From Eretmocerus hayati (taxonomy: Eukaryota > Arthropoda > Insecta > Hymenoptera > Aphelinidae): a stretch of DNA of 64,000 nt. The position numbers were made by a program, and so were the translations under genes. The stretch is taken from the NCBI GenBank assembly GCA_029851415.1, contig CM056744.1, forward strand, positions 60,597,172 through 60,661,171, in the 5' to 3' direction. The first letter of the stretch is position 1; the number at the start of each line of letters is the position of its first letter. Positions 43,299 to 55,803 of the stretch are shown in pieces. A model generated the notes under the pieces. That model saw only the letters and a list, made by a program, of their open reading frames with translations. It made no database searches and was not told the origin of the DNA.

Positions 43299-44011
43299 TG
43301 TGGCGTCCCGCCATCCCGGGGTGACCCAGATTGCCCGAAGAAAAGGAAATGCTGACTTGCGATTCGGATTGGCCTGTCTTTCGAGTGACCTCCATTCAAT
43401 TAGGCAATCAAGATTATTAAGCGCATTGTTGTCGCCGTGCGCTTAACTCACAGTAATCTGGAGTTACGCGCACGGCCAAAAGCAGGTCAAATTACTTAAT
43501 CATTCAAAACTATAAAAACTGAACATTAGCGTCAGTTAATCGATCAGTCTTTGTACAGACCCATTACAAAGTGTTTGAGTATTTACTTGGGTATCGCCCA
43601 CGCGCGTGTTAGAAATCGCGCAACAAAGCGACGTTCTTCGAGTAAGTGAACTCAAACAAGACTTGATCCCGCATTTTGGGATACGGCGATACCCAGAAGC
43701 TGCAGAAGGGCCAGCATATAATAAGTCCTCAATCGAGCTGCAGAAGGGCCAGCATACAATAAGTCTTCAAGCAAGCTGCAGAAGGGTCAGCTCAGAATAA
43801 ACCTTCAACATTCAACGGACCAGAACTCGTCCTATTCTCGGTACTGCAGATCAGCCTCTAGAGAAGTCATTGGATTCCTAGAGTAGACTTAAGGAGACTA
43901 ATTGTAAGTCAACCATTTGAAATAGTATTAAGGTCGCATTCATGTATTTCAATAAACTCCATTTCGAATCAATTCTATTTTCTTTTGAATAAAAACAGAG
44001 TTGTTTCTTCA
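43299..44011 (+). repeat. 5' LTR of the retrovirus-like element (minimal extent)
   Basis: TGTGGCGTCCCGCC starts at the junction with the LINE. The repeat shared with the 3' copy runs at least to TTCTTCA at 44011 and on into a TA run. Alternatively the LTR could extend to 44307 (ending AACA), three bases before a TGG-starting primer-binding-like site; the missing part of the 3' copy would then lie beyond the window. It contains three 38-bp repeats starting AGCTGCAGAAGGG at 43698, 43736 and 43774, and a strong hairpin at 43434-43476. Confidence 0.8.
43511..43549 (+). promoter_or_regulatory. LTR core promoter: TATA box and initiator
   Basis: TATAAAA at 43511-43517 is followed by GTCAGTT at 43531 and ATCAGTC at 43543-43549. 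The second matches the insect initiator TCAGTY at the usual distance of about 30-35 bp. The same sequence is kept in the 3' LTR, with TATAAAA at 60824. AATAAA signals at 43951 and 43988 would end the R region. Confidence 0.6.
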
Positions 44012-44657
44012 TGAAAAATATATATATATCTGATTCATTCCCTTATGGAAGCATACATATTTTCATAATCTTTAGAGAAAATTACTCAGAGTAATAATTA
44101 ACATTCTTCGGTTCAAATTTGATATATCAATATATATTTATTTGATTTCCGAATAAACAGGAATATATCTATGTATAAAAATATATATACAGGAAGAGAC
44201 TGTAAGTATAAGCAAGCTCAACGGGGGCAGTTCGCTCTTTATGTTCCGAAAACCCACTCTAAAATAAATATATTCATTACCCGGACCCATCAGGTCCGGT
44301 CATAACATTTTGGCATCCCTTGTGGGGAGCATATTGTTGAACTTGCTTATTGTATGAATGCGTATGTTGGAACATTAGTTTGTCTGTCATAGCTGTATGA
44401 ACATATTGTTGCTCCCCTCTTTGATTGAACTCCCAAATTCATTTTTCTTGCGAAATCATTCTGCAATATTGCAACTGTGTCCTTCTCACGGACTCGACGA
44501 ACTCTCACTGTGAAACTGACAAATTTCCGACATATCAAATTCCTGATTCCACCTATCACGCCTGGTCACACGTAACTCATCTCTCGTAGCTCATAACCCC
44601 AAGTGGTGTAACATATAACTCACTACGTCCCGAAGACGCAAAATCCCAAAACCAAAG
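44012..44657 (+). promoter_or_regulatory. Leader with primer-binding-like site
   Basis: TGGCATCCCTTGTGGGGAGC at 44311-44330 begins with TGG, as tRNA primer-binding sites do, and follows AACA and TTT. Another TATAAAA (44174) and a strong donor-like GTAAGT (44202) lie to its left, which could supply the 5' splice site for an env message. TAACTCA-type motifs recur at 44570-44625. No coding signal is present before the gag ATG. Confidence 0.45.
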
Positions 44658-46031
44658 ATGGCCTTTTCTTATGGACTAAATAGATCCTTGATGGATATCA
44701 ACGCCATTGCAGACGCAACTGCACGAGAACAAGCTCTCACCACTTTTCTCAGACAAAAAGAGTTAGAAAATCAGGAACAGTTGAAACTTACTTATGATAC
44801 CCTTATCAATACTTCTTCAAGTAGTTGTGTGCGCGAAGCTCTAGCTAACATAAAAGAATACGATGATACCACCCCTCTCAAAGACTTCATCCAAGACATA
44901 AAAAATTATCTCGGAACGATTCCAGATAATAAACATCCTGACTTTTTACGTGGTATATTAACCAAGATTAGAGGTGATGCTAGGAAATGTCTCGGACACG
45001 AAAATATACAGACTATTGATCAGCTTGAGGAAATTTTGAAATTGAATTTTCCACCCAGGAAACCTTACGATTTTTACATCAATGAGATCATGTCAGTTGA
45101 GATGAAAAAGAATGAATCTGCACGTCAATTTTATAATAGAATCAGAGGCTTGATGAGAGGTGGTATCGCCGCGATCAAAAATACCGTTGAAGGAGAAGCT
45201 AGAAATACTGACTATAAACCTTCTTTGGAAATTCTTAGGTTGAATTCATTCATTCGTGGACTGCCAGATAGTGTGAGGAACGGTATCATTTTCATTTCAC
45301 CGAAATCAATGGCCGAGGCCCTTGAAGCAGCAGAGAAAGCTGAAAGCTTTGCTGTGAGCCTAAACATTAGTCACGCTGAGGTACATTACACGACCCCACA
45401 ACGCCCCTCAACTCCCGAGATGGACAGAAATAAGCAGAAACACGTTACTTTTATGGACCGTAATGACCCCAGAATATATGATAGGAATCATATACCACAT
45501 CATTACGACAAAAATGACATTATAGCTCCAGCGCCGATGCGTTTTGACTCCCAAGGCCGAATTCTAGCTCATCCTATATTGAGTTATTCCTCTAACCCCA
45601 TTAAAATAAGAGCACAAAAAGCTGACCGATCAAACTCACCCGCTCCCCGTCCAAGTTCACCATACCAACGGCCCACATCGCCATATAACCGCTCTAACTC
45701 TCCTATGCGACCTCGCTCTCCTTATCAAAATTCTCCACATATGCCTTATCCGCAGTTCCCATTCCAATCATTTCACCCTTACTATCCATATCCATGGCCA
45801 CCCATGTTCCCAGGATATTTCCCCCCTCCTCAATATCCTTCCGACGCGTATCAACGGGAGAAACCCTTTGTATCCTCTAATACCCAGCAGCAGTTACCCA
45901 ATCCTACTGTCGCCCAACATTTAAACTCCCAGCCTGCCCGCAGTCAAGATCAGACCGCGGGCAAGCCGGCGAAGCCTTCGATCAAAATAATGAGTGTAGG
46001 AAATTACGAACTTCCAAAAGCCCAGGAATAG
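44658..46031 (+). CDS. Gag-like structural polyprotein of the retrovirus-like element
   Basis: The frame of 457 codons runs uninterrupted from ATG 44658 to TAG 46029-46031. Residues 60-240 contain the gypsy gag pattern: Leu-Lys-Asp-Phe-Ile, a Phe-Pro-Pro turn, Glu-Ser-Ala-Arg-Gln-Phe-Tyr-Asn-Arg-Ile and a Phe-Ile-Arg-Gly-Leu-Pro motif. The C-terminal third is rich in Pro, Tyr and Ser, with repeated Ser-Pro-Tyr. No Cys-His zinc knuckle is present, as in many errantivirus Gags. The downstream pol frame is in the -1 phase and overlaps the gag end, so pol is probably made by ribosomal frameshifting. It would assemble the particle core in the cytoplasm; this is family knowledge, not seen here. Confidence 0.82.
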   Translation: MAFSYGLNRSLMDINAIADATAREQALTTFLRQKELENQEQLKLTYDTLINTSSSSCVREALANIKEYDDTTPLKDFIQDIKNYLGTIPDNKHPDFLRGILTKIRGDARKCLGHENIQTIDQLEEILKLNFPPRKPYDFYINEIMSVEMKKNESARQFYNRIRGLMRGGIAAIKNTVEGEARNTDYKPSLEILRLNSFIRGLPDSVRNGIIFISPKSMAEALEAAEKAESFAVSLNISHAEVHYTTPQRPSTPEMDRNKQKHVTFMDRNDPRIYDRNHIPHHYDKNDIIAPAPMRFDSQGRILAHPILSYSSNPIKIRAQKADRSNSPAPRPSSPYQRPTSPYNRSNSPMRPRSPYQNSPHMPYPQFPFQSFHPYYPYPWPPMFPGYFPPPQYPSDAYQREKPFVSSNTQQQLPNPTVAQHLNSQPARSQDQTAGKPAKPSIKIMSVGNYELPKAQE

Positions 46032-46036
46032 GGCCG

Positions 46037-46348
46037 ATGATTAGAATTGAGCATGATATGCTTCTAACAAATCAGGGTTTAGTGTATCTTGAGACCGGGG
46101 CAGACATTTGCACCGTTCGACTCACTTCATGTAGACCCGACATTAAAATGGATGTCTCACGTATTATACGTGTCACGGGAGTATCTGAAGAGCCTATTTA
46201 CACTCTCGGAGTGATTAAAACATGTATTTTCGGTAAAGAAATCAGACTCCATGTCCTTCCTCCAGATTGCATAGTAAAATATGACATTATTTGAGGATCA
46301 AATTATTTTCGGAAATATGGAGCATGGATATTGTTTGATAAGAACTTA
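46037..46348 (+). pseudogene. Aspartic protease at the start of pol, altered active site
   Basis: The pol frame is open across the gag stop and continues through ATG 46037. The retropepsin position reads Leu-Glu-Thr-Gly-Ala-Asp, where the family has Asp-Thr-Gly, so the catalytic Asp is Glu. A hydrophobic strand and a Leu-His-Val-Leu-Pro segment follow. A TGA at 46292-46294 sits just before the usual Leu-Gly-Ser-Asn-type region. The same frame then goes on to 46348, where a foldback element is inserted. The changed active site and the stop both argue against activity. Confidence 0.72.
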
Positions 46349-46514
46349 CAAGGGGGACCCACGAAGTGCGGGTCACCAAAGCTCACCAGACTTTTTTCAC
46401 AGTCTTGTACCACCTAGAATATGAAGAATCCAGAGTAACTCCGTCAAATGGGCCCTCTGTCCGAAGTTACAGCCTATGACATTAACATTGCCCTGTACCC
46501 TACTGAAAATTTTA

Positions 46515-47145
46515 ACATACGATCGTGCGCACGATCGTACATACGAACGAGTGTGAGATCGTACATACGATCGTGCACACGATCGTGCTCTTCAGTTTCG
46601 GTGACGATCGTGCCACGATCGAGATAACGACCGTGCCACGATCGTGATAACGATCGAGCATGCTGTCGCGTATACGATCGGGTACACGATCTTGACAGCG
46701 ATCGTAAGTACGATCGTGTACACGATCGTGACACGACGTCTCGCGGTGACGAGGTCGGATCGACACTCGGCCTGCCGCGCGAGATCGTGCGTACGATCGT
46801 GATAACGATCGGCCACACGATCGAGATCAAGATCGAGCATGCGATCGTGTATACGATTGGGTACACAATCGTGATATTGATCGTGCGTACGATCGTGACA
46901 TGACGTCTCGCAGCAACGAGGTTGGATCGACACTCGGCCAGTCGCGTGACTTCGTGCGTACGAACATGCTTAAGATCGTGCTTACGATCGTGCATACGAT
47001 CAATTTCACGATCGCAGATACGATCGTGCGTAGAGTCGATACATAGTCCGCCACCGTGGCATGGCGTCACCTAGTGGCGAGGGGAGAACGACGTTGTACC
47101 TGTAATGCGATCGGGTACACAATCAGGGACGCGAACGGGCATACG
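46515..47145. repeat. Left CGATCG palindrome array of the foldback element
   Basis: Units such as ACGATCGTGC, CACGATCGTG and TACGATCGTG follow each other every 12-20 bp. Two longer units near 46728 and 46895 contain GATCGACACTCGGCC. They are the reverse complement of the units in the right array. His-Asp-Arg-rich open frames in this block are chance products of the repeat. Confidence 0.85.
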
Positions 47146-47199
47146 ATCAAGCTGTATTACTATATCAATATCACTATATTATCATAAGCTATGGTTGTT

Positions 47200-49560
<2,361 letters not shown>

Positions 49561-49599
49561 TAGCTTATGATGATAAAGTGATATTAACATAGAAATATA

Positions 49600-50600
49600 G
49601 TTCGATCGTGTGCCCGTTTGCATCCCCTATCGTGTACCCGATCGTATAGCACAGGTACAACATCGGTCTCCCAACGTCACGAGGAGAGTGCTACCATGTG
49701 ACGGACCATGTATCGACACTGTGCACGATCGTATCCGCGATCGTGAGTTGGATCGTATGCACGATCGTATGCTCGATCGAGAGCACATCTCCCGCGGCGG
49801 GCCGAGTGTCGATCCGACCTCGTCGCCACGAGACGTCGTGTCACGATCGTTGTTACGATGGTAAGCACGATCGTGTAGCCGATCGTGTGCGTAATCGTAC
49901 GCACTATCTCGCGTGACAGGCCGAGTGTCACTCCGACCTCGCCGCCACGAGTCGTCGTGTCACGATCGCGTACACGATCGTACGCACGATCGCTATCACG
50001 GTCGTGTACCCGATCCTATACACTATCGCATGCTCGATCGTTATCACGATCGTACGCACGATCTCCCGCGGCAGGCCGAGTGTCGATCTGACCTCGTCGC
50101 CACGAGACGTCGTGTCACGATCGTTGTTACGATGGTAAGCACGATCGTGTGGCCGATCGTGTGCGTAATCGTACGCGCTATCTCGCGTGACAGGCCGAGT
50201 GTCACTCTGACCTCGTCGCCACGAGTCGTCGTGTCACGATCGCGTACACGATCGTACGCACGATCGCTATCACGGTCGTGTACCCGATCGTATAGACGAT
50301 CGCATGCTCGATCGTTGTTACGGTGGTAAGCACAATCGTGTGGCCGATCGTATGCACGATCGTACGCACGATCTCGCACGGCAGGCCGAGTGTCGATCCA
50401 ACCTCATCGCCACGAGCCGTCGTGTCACGATCGTGTTCACGATCGTACTCACGATGGCTATCAGGATCGTATACCCGATCGTATACCCGATAGCATGCTC
50501 GATCGTTATCAGGATCGTGGTACGATCGTGTGTACGATCGTATGTACGATCTCGCACACGTTCGGCTGTACGATCGTGCGCACGATCGTATGTTACAATT
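49600..50600. repeat. Right CGATCG palindrome array with a 276-bp higher-order repeat
   Basis: The same palindromic units as on the left. GGCCGAGTGTC-type landmarks begin near 49799, 49919, 50075, 50194 and 50385; the first and third, and the second and fourth, lie about 276 bp apart, which shows a tandem duplication inside the array. The array ends at GTATGTTACAATTTTCAGTA, matching the inner edge of the left terminal repeat. Confidence 0.85.
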
Positions 50601-50794
50601 TTCAGTAGGGTAGGCCCATGTTAAAAAGTGATATATATAGATATTCTGACAATGCTAACAGTTTTACTTGTAGCTCTGAACAGGGAGCCCAGTTGACGGA
50701 GCTACTCTGGATTCTTCATATTTTTGGTGGTACGAGACTGTGAAAAAAGTTTGGTGAGCTTTGGTGACCCGCACTTCGTGGGTCCCCCTTATTA

Positions 50795-52819
50795 GTGTCA
50801 TTCGACGGAGAGAGAGAATACCCCATATCCTTCCTTCCACCCAAACCTAACCTAGATTCCTCAGATAACGAGGAATACGTCGAACTTGACGAAGAAGAAA
50901 TTTTCTTTTATCCAATGACGGATGTCATCATTTTCCCAGAAAAACGCCGACTTAACGTAACAGATACAGACACAACACCTCTTGAGTTACGAAAAAACAG
51001 TAATATCACCGTAACTCATGAATCACTCGAAGTAACTCACGAGCCTCAGAACTCAAGTCAGTTACACGATAACGCACCAATTACTCACGACGGCCCCACC
51101 ATGGACTCCGTAACTCGGTCTATTGAAGACCAATGGCAGGGACTCCCCTATCAGGAGAGTGATGCTAGCGCTGAAACTGTTAACGCAGAGAATATCTACT
51201 CGATTACAATACCTGTCAAGTCAAAAGCTCCCGTCAAAATTTGGACTGACCTCCCTGACGGCGACGCTTATCTACCTTTTGTTAAAACAAAGAAAGGGGT
51301 TCTTTTAGGAGAATGTACTGTTAAAGTACTGAATGGCGTATGCTATGCCATAGCCACTAACACGTTAGACAGAGATATCACAGTGGAAGTACCTCCCCAA
51401 AACTTAGATCAGTATGACCTAGAACTTTTAGAGGACTGCCTTGATTCTGAGCCCGAACCAATAGAACCAACGAAACCATCATCTAAATCAGAGAGAGTCA
51501 AGATCATAGTAAGACTTCTATTGCGAACCCATCATTGTCGTCATGGTCGGAAGAAATTGAGACGAATAGTTCGAAAATTCCATCATATATTTATGTTGCC
51601 GGGAGACTTGCCACCACGAACGAAATATATACATCATATTGTCACTCGAGATGACAAACTCACCACCTCCAAGCAGTATAGATACCCACCCAGCCTCCAC
51701 AAAGAGATTCGCGAACAAATTATCAAATTACTCCAAGATTATTCAATTCAACACTCTAACAGTCCCTGGGTAAGCCCCCTATGGATTGTACCGAAAAAAC
51801 CGGGTCCTGATGGAAAGAGGCGTTACAGGCTAGTCATTGATTATCGTAAGTTGAACGAGAAAATCATTCCAGATGCCTATCCGTTACCCAACATCCAAGA
51901 GATCCTAGAATTGTTGGGGAAATCAAAATATTTTTCGGTAGTCGACCTGGTCAGTGGATTTCATCAAATTCAAGTTAACCCTTCTGACCGTCCAAAGACA
52001 GCATTCCGAACTCCGTATGGTTTATTTGAATGGCTAGTTATGCCTTTTGGTTTATGTAATGGTCCAGCTTCTTTCCAGCGAGCTATTGATAACGTAATGA
52101 GCGGATTACAAGGCATTGAAATTTTCATTTATATGGATGATATACTAGTCTTCTCAAATTCGCTAAATGCTCATATAGAGAGAATTTACAAAGTCTTTCA
52201 ATGGCTGTCGGATGCTGGTATGAAACTCCAGCCAGAAAAGTGTGAATCCTTGACGCCCGAAGTGAAATACCTTGGTCACATCATTGACAGACGCGGAGTT
52301 AGGCCTGGCCCTTCAAAACTGAATGCCGTTCGAAATTTTCCCACGCCTAAAACGATGCGCAACATCAAATCATTTTTAGGCCTTGCGAACTATTACCGCC
52401 GATTTATCAAAGATTTCTCGAAAAAGGCGAAACCCATGAATGACCTCCTTTCCAAGGGCGCGAAATTCGAGTGGAAGGAAGAACAACAAAGGAGTTTTGA
52501 GACCCTCAAACAAGCTTTGTGTGAGGCCCCCGTTCTAATTCCTGCTGATTTTGACAAGCCCTTCATTTTGACCTGTGATGCTTCGAACGAGGCCATAGGG
52601 GCAGTATTGTCTCAAGGGGAACCTGGCAAAGGACCAGCCCATCGCATATATGTCGAAATCCTTATCCAAAGCAGAAAGAAATTATTCTGCAACAGAGAGA
52701 GAGAGTGCCTGCCTGTCGTTAATTCCGTTCAACACTTCCGTCACTTCTTGTACGGACGCCATTTCACCATCTACGGAGATCACGAGCCTTTAACTTGGAT
52801 CGAATCAAAGATCCTATGA
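50795..52819 (+). pseudogene. Pol: pre-RT region, reverse transcriptase, most of RNase H
   Basis: The first 245 codons are acidic and Ser/Thr-rich and link protease to RT. RT landmarks are clear: Ser-Pro-Trp-Val-Ser-Pro, Arg-Leu-Val-Ile-Asp-Tyr-Arg-Lys-Leu-Asn, Asp-Leu-Val-Ser-Gly-Phe, Met-Pro-Phe-Gly-Leu and the intact Tyr-Met-Asp-Asp box at 52130-52141. Tyr-Leu-Gly-His, Phe-Leu-Gly-Leu and the RNase H start Thr-Cys-Asp-Ala-Ser follow. Two offsetting frameshifts near 52640-52690 scramble one RNase H strand, and a further one near 52800 ends the frame at 52817-52819. RT alone looks complete. Confidence 0.9.
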
Positions 52820-53726
52820 GTAGACTTAACCGTTGGAGGGCTAAACTCAGAGGGTATAATGATACCTTCAAATATAAGCCTGGGGTACAGAATACCAATG
52901 CAGATGCCCTTTCTCGCAACCTAGTTGAAACCCAGCCCTCTGATTACCCTGCACCTATGTTCGAAAGTAATGGAGAGTGCTCCTGCTTATCATCTGAGTC
53001 TGAAGAGAGTTATCACTCTGATTCGTCCGTATCGACAGTAAAAATGCTACCGTTACGTCCTAGGCCAACAAAGACTTCACTGCAGCGAGCCGAGAATGTC
53101 CGCAAACAATCGATTTCAGGATCATCATCGACAACATCAGGAGCTCCGCCTAAACGAGGAAGGAGGAAGGGCTCTAAGACCGAGCCACCAGAAAAGCCCC
53201 CAAACATGTCCGGAGGACAAGGGGATCTGGATGGCAGTACCATCGCCAACGACTTAGAATCAGGAAAAGGGGTGGAAAAACACATGACCCTAATCCCGGA
53301 CTCTCGCGAGAAACAATGCAGAGCCCGTCTGACTCTTCCACCCTGAGTAAAGAATCCGAGGATATGAATGACTCTGAAGCGCCACCTATTCCCCAGAAAG
53401 ATAAATCATTTTTACCTGATCTCTTGGACGAGAATGAAGAATCCAATCCAACTGAATCATCATCTGGACGATCAGACACCGGGGAAGAGGGAAATATAGA
53501 TACACCAGAGGAACAGGGACCACCTGATATCATCACACCGTCTCAAACACCAACTCATTCTCAGAAAGCGGATACACCATAGCATGTCACTCATGATCCA
53601 GACTCCTCTTCCTCATCCGATGAAAGTTTTTTACCAGACGCACAATCTACCAAGAGATGGTCGAGAAATCTTCCAGAAGTTTCGAAACCTGACAGAAGTG
53701 AAACCTATTAGTGGGACGATCAACCT
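52795..53726 (+). pseudogene. RNase H tail and Ser/Glu/Pro-rich spacer
   Basis: The frame from 52795 completes RNase H with Leu-Asn-Arg-Trp and Asn-Ala-Asp-Ala-Leu-Ser-Arg. It then enters a low-complexity stretch rich in Ser, Glu, Asp and Pro, ending at 53344-53346. Another phase (53316 onward, with stops at 53580 and 53706) carries on the same composition and leads directly into the integrase frame. The spacer has no known domain. Together with the first part of the next frame it makes this inter-domain region several hundred residues long, unusual for Ty3/gypsy. Confidence 0.7.
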
Positions 53727-55280
53727 GTGAGTAAAGACACTACTCATTTGATCTTTCCGGATCCGAACCTAGACTCCTCGAACTCTTTCTTGAATCAATC
53801 TACTGCATCCTTACCAGCCTATTTGGGCACGGAACCGGTATCAAATGAAATTGTGGAGGACTGGATAGCACACTCTTTCATACCCCCAGACACTATTCCC
53901 ACACCGGAGGCTATGAGGACGAAAATGTCTCCATCCAGAAAAATAGTTGCCAGATCAACACCCCTCCCTCTGACTGGAAGCAAGAGAAGTGGACTCCCGA
54001 GTTTTTGGAAAACGCTCATTACTATTGCTCAAGAAGGTAGCGAATCTGAAGATAGTGGATCCCCCCATAGAATTTCAAAACTTCCCTCCAAATCCCGAAG
54101 TGAAAAAACACAAACCCTGAACAACCTTGAACCGATTAGATTGAATCCCAGTTCCCTTCCGCCTCAAGCGGAGAAACTTCCCAATAGTCAAACGCGACCT
54201 AGTCCCACTGGAGAGACACCACTCCCTAAAGAGAGACATGACTTTGGATCGACTATACAATCTGACCTTGAAGACAAACGGACAACGACACTGAAGGTAT
54301 GCACCACACGGGAATGCCTCACATTCCTGAAAGATAATATAGTCCATTTCATACCCGCAGACTTAGACTTAAGCTCTCCCAATAATAAATTATTAACTGA
54401 TATTGGGGCGATTGACTACGCTAGATTAAAATCACAGGACCCTGAAATTGGTGAGGTTTTAGTCACTAAGAACCGGAACAGGTTCATTTATAGTCTTGTA
54501 ATTTGTGACACCAAGAGCAGTCCTATCATCCCCGGGAATGTGAAACTAACCCTTTCAAAGCTTTCCAAATTGATACAGAAGTCCGAAGTAGAATCTTTCC
54601 GCATCGCACGAGTTGGAGAGCTGACCGATAAACTTCCAAAGTCCTTTATGAAGAATGCTTTTCAAACTGAATTTCGAGATTTTCCTTTGACCATAACCTT
54701 TTGTTGTGGTACTTGTGTCGTTCCAGAAGCAACCCAAACCGCAAAGATCATTGAGGAATTTCACTCGAGTTTATTCGGAAGACACCGAGGCATAGGGAAA
54801 ACATATAGACGTGTTCGAGAGAAGTTTTCATGGACAGGTATGGAAAAGGACATAGAAAATTTTGTGAATAAATGCTCCGTCTGTCAAGAACAGAAACTAA
54901 TAGGAATTCGAACAAAGGTGCCAATGATCATCTCAGACACCCCTACGGAAGTATTTGCAAAAATCGCTATAGATACTGTAGGCCCTCTGCCTACCACTCC
55001 CTCGGGTAACCGTCATATTTTAACCATGCAGTGTCAACTTTCAAAATTCTGCCTTGCCATTCCTATTCCAAATATCCGTGCTGTTACCATTGCAGATGCA
55101 ATAGCTAGACACCTCATAGCAAATTTTGGTGTGCCCAGAATAATGTTGAGTGACAGAGGCACTAGTTTCAAGAATCGGCTTCTCAAAGAATTAGCAACGA
55201 TTTTCGGCATCAAACTGATTACAACCACGAGTTATCACCCCCAGGGAACACTTCTCTCGAACGCAGTCACGCCATGTTAG
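53727..55280 (+). pseudogene. Integrase with long N-terminal spacer
   Basis: The first 190 or so codons continue the Ser/Pro-rich spacer. A partly ordered region follows. The integrase zinc module then appears: two His in a Phe-His-Ser-Ser and Arg-His-Arg context near 54760-54790, and Cys-x2-Cys in Lys-Cys-Ser-Val-Cys-Gln near 54870-54885. The first catalytic Asp lies at about 54972 and the second, in Leu-Ser-Asp-Arg-Gly, at about 55152. The frame is lost after Tyr-His-Pro-Gln-Gly, just before the third acid, and stops at 55278-55280. Confidence 0.87.
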
Positions 55281-55756
55281 GCAGCTACATTAGAACTAAG
55301 GCTGAGCAAAGACAAGATTGGGATATGATCGTGCCCTTTGCGAGCTTTGAGTACAATACCTCGGTCCACGCCTCCACGGGATTCACTCCCTCCGAGATCA
55401 TTTACGGACGCAAAGCCCGGACAGTAGACAGATATCCTGACGAATTTATACAGCTCATATCTGTGCAATCTAATTAAAGTCCTTGCGGATTTTCAAAGAA
55501 AAGCTAGAGGAAATTTAATTGATTCTAGGAATCAGACCAAATGTCGATATGACAAAAATAAGAAGCCTAAAGACCTCAAAGTGGGAATGGAGGTGTATGT
55601 TCTTAAGGAGCCAAGAAAAGGCAAATTGGACAAATTCTTTAATGGGAAATTCAAAATCAAAGAAGTCTACCGAAACAATAATGTTCTGTCAGAAACTTCG
55701 ACCGGGAAAACCTTCTTAAAGCATGTTGACAAGGTAAAACGCGCTTATATTTGACA
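55274..55756 (+). pseudogene. C-terminal integrase remnant in broken frames
   Basis: The 55274-55477 frame continues the catalytic-core helix region (Trp-Asp, then Phe-Glu-Tyr-Asn-Thr-Ser-Val-His and Thr-Pro-Ser-Glu), the usual sequence after the third acid. Beyond 55477, up to 55756, the C-terminal domain can be followed only by changing phase several times. The remnant overlaps the preceding frame, so one small indel near 55250-55270 caused the loss. Confidence 0.78.
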
Positions 55757-55766
55757 GTTATTTTTG

Positions 55767-55780
55767 TTTTATTGTTACAG
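55767..55780 (+). promoter_or_regulatory. Likely splice acceptor for the env message
   Basis: A T-rich tract ending TTATTGTTACAG, followed by G, lies 23 bases before the env ATG at 55804. Errantiviruses make env from a spliced message, so an acceptor is expected here. A donor-like GTAAGT lies at 44202. Confidence 0.6.
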
Positions 55781-55803
55781 GCGCACGCGAAACACAAAGC
55801 AGA

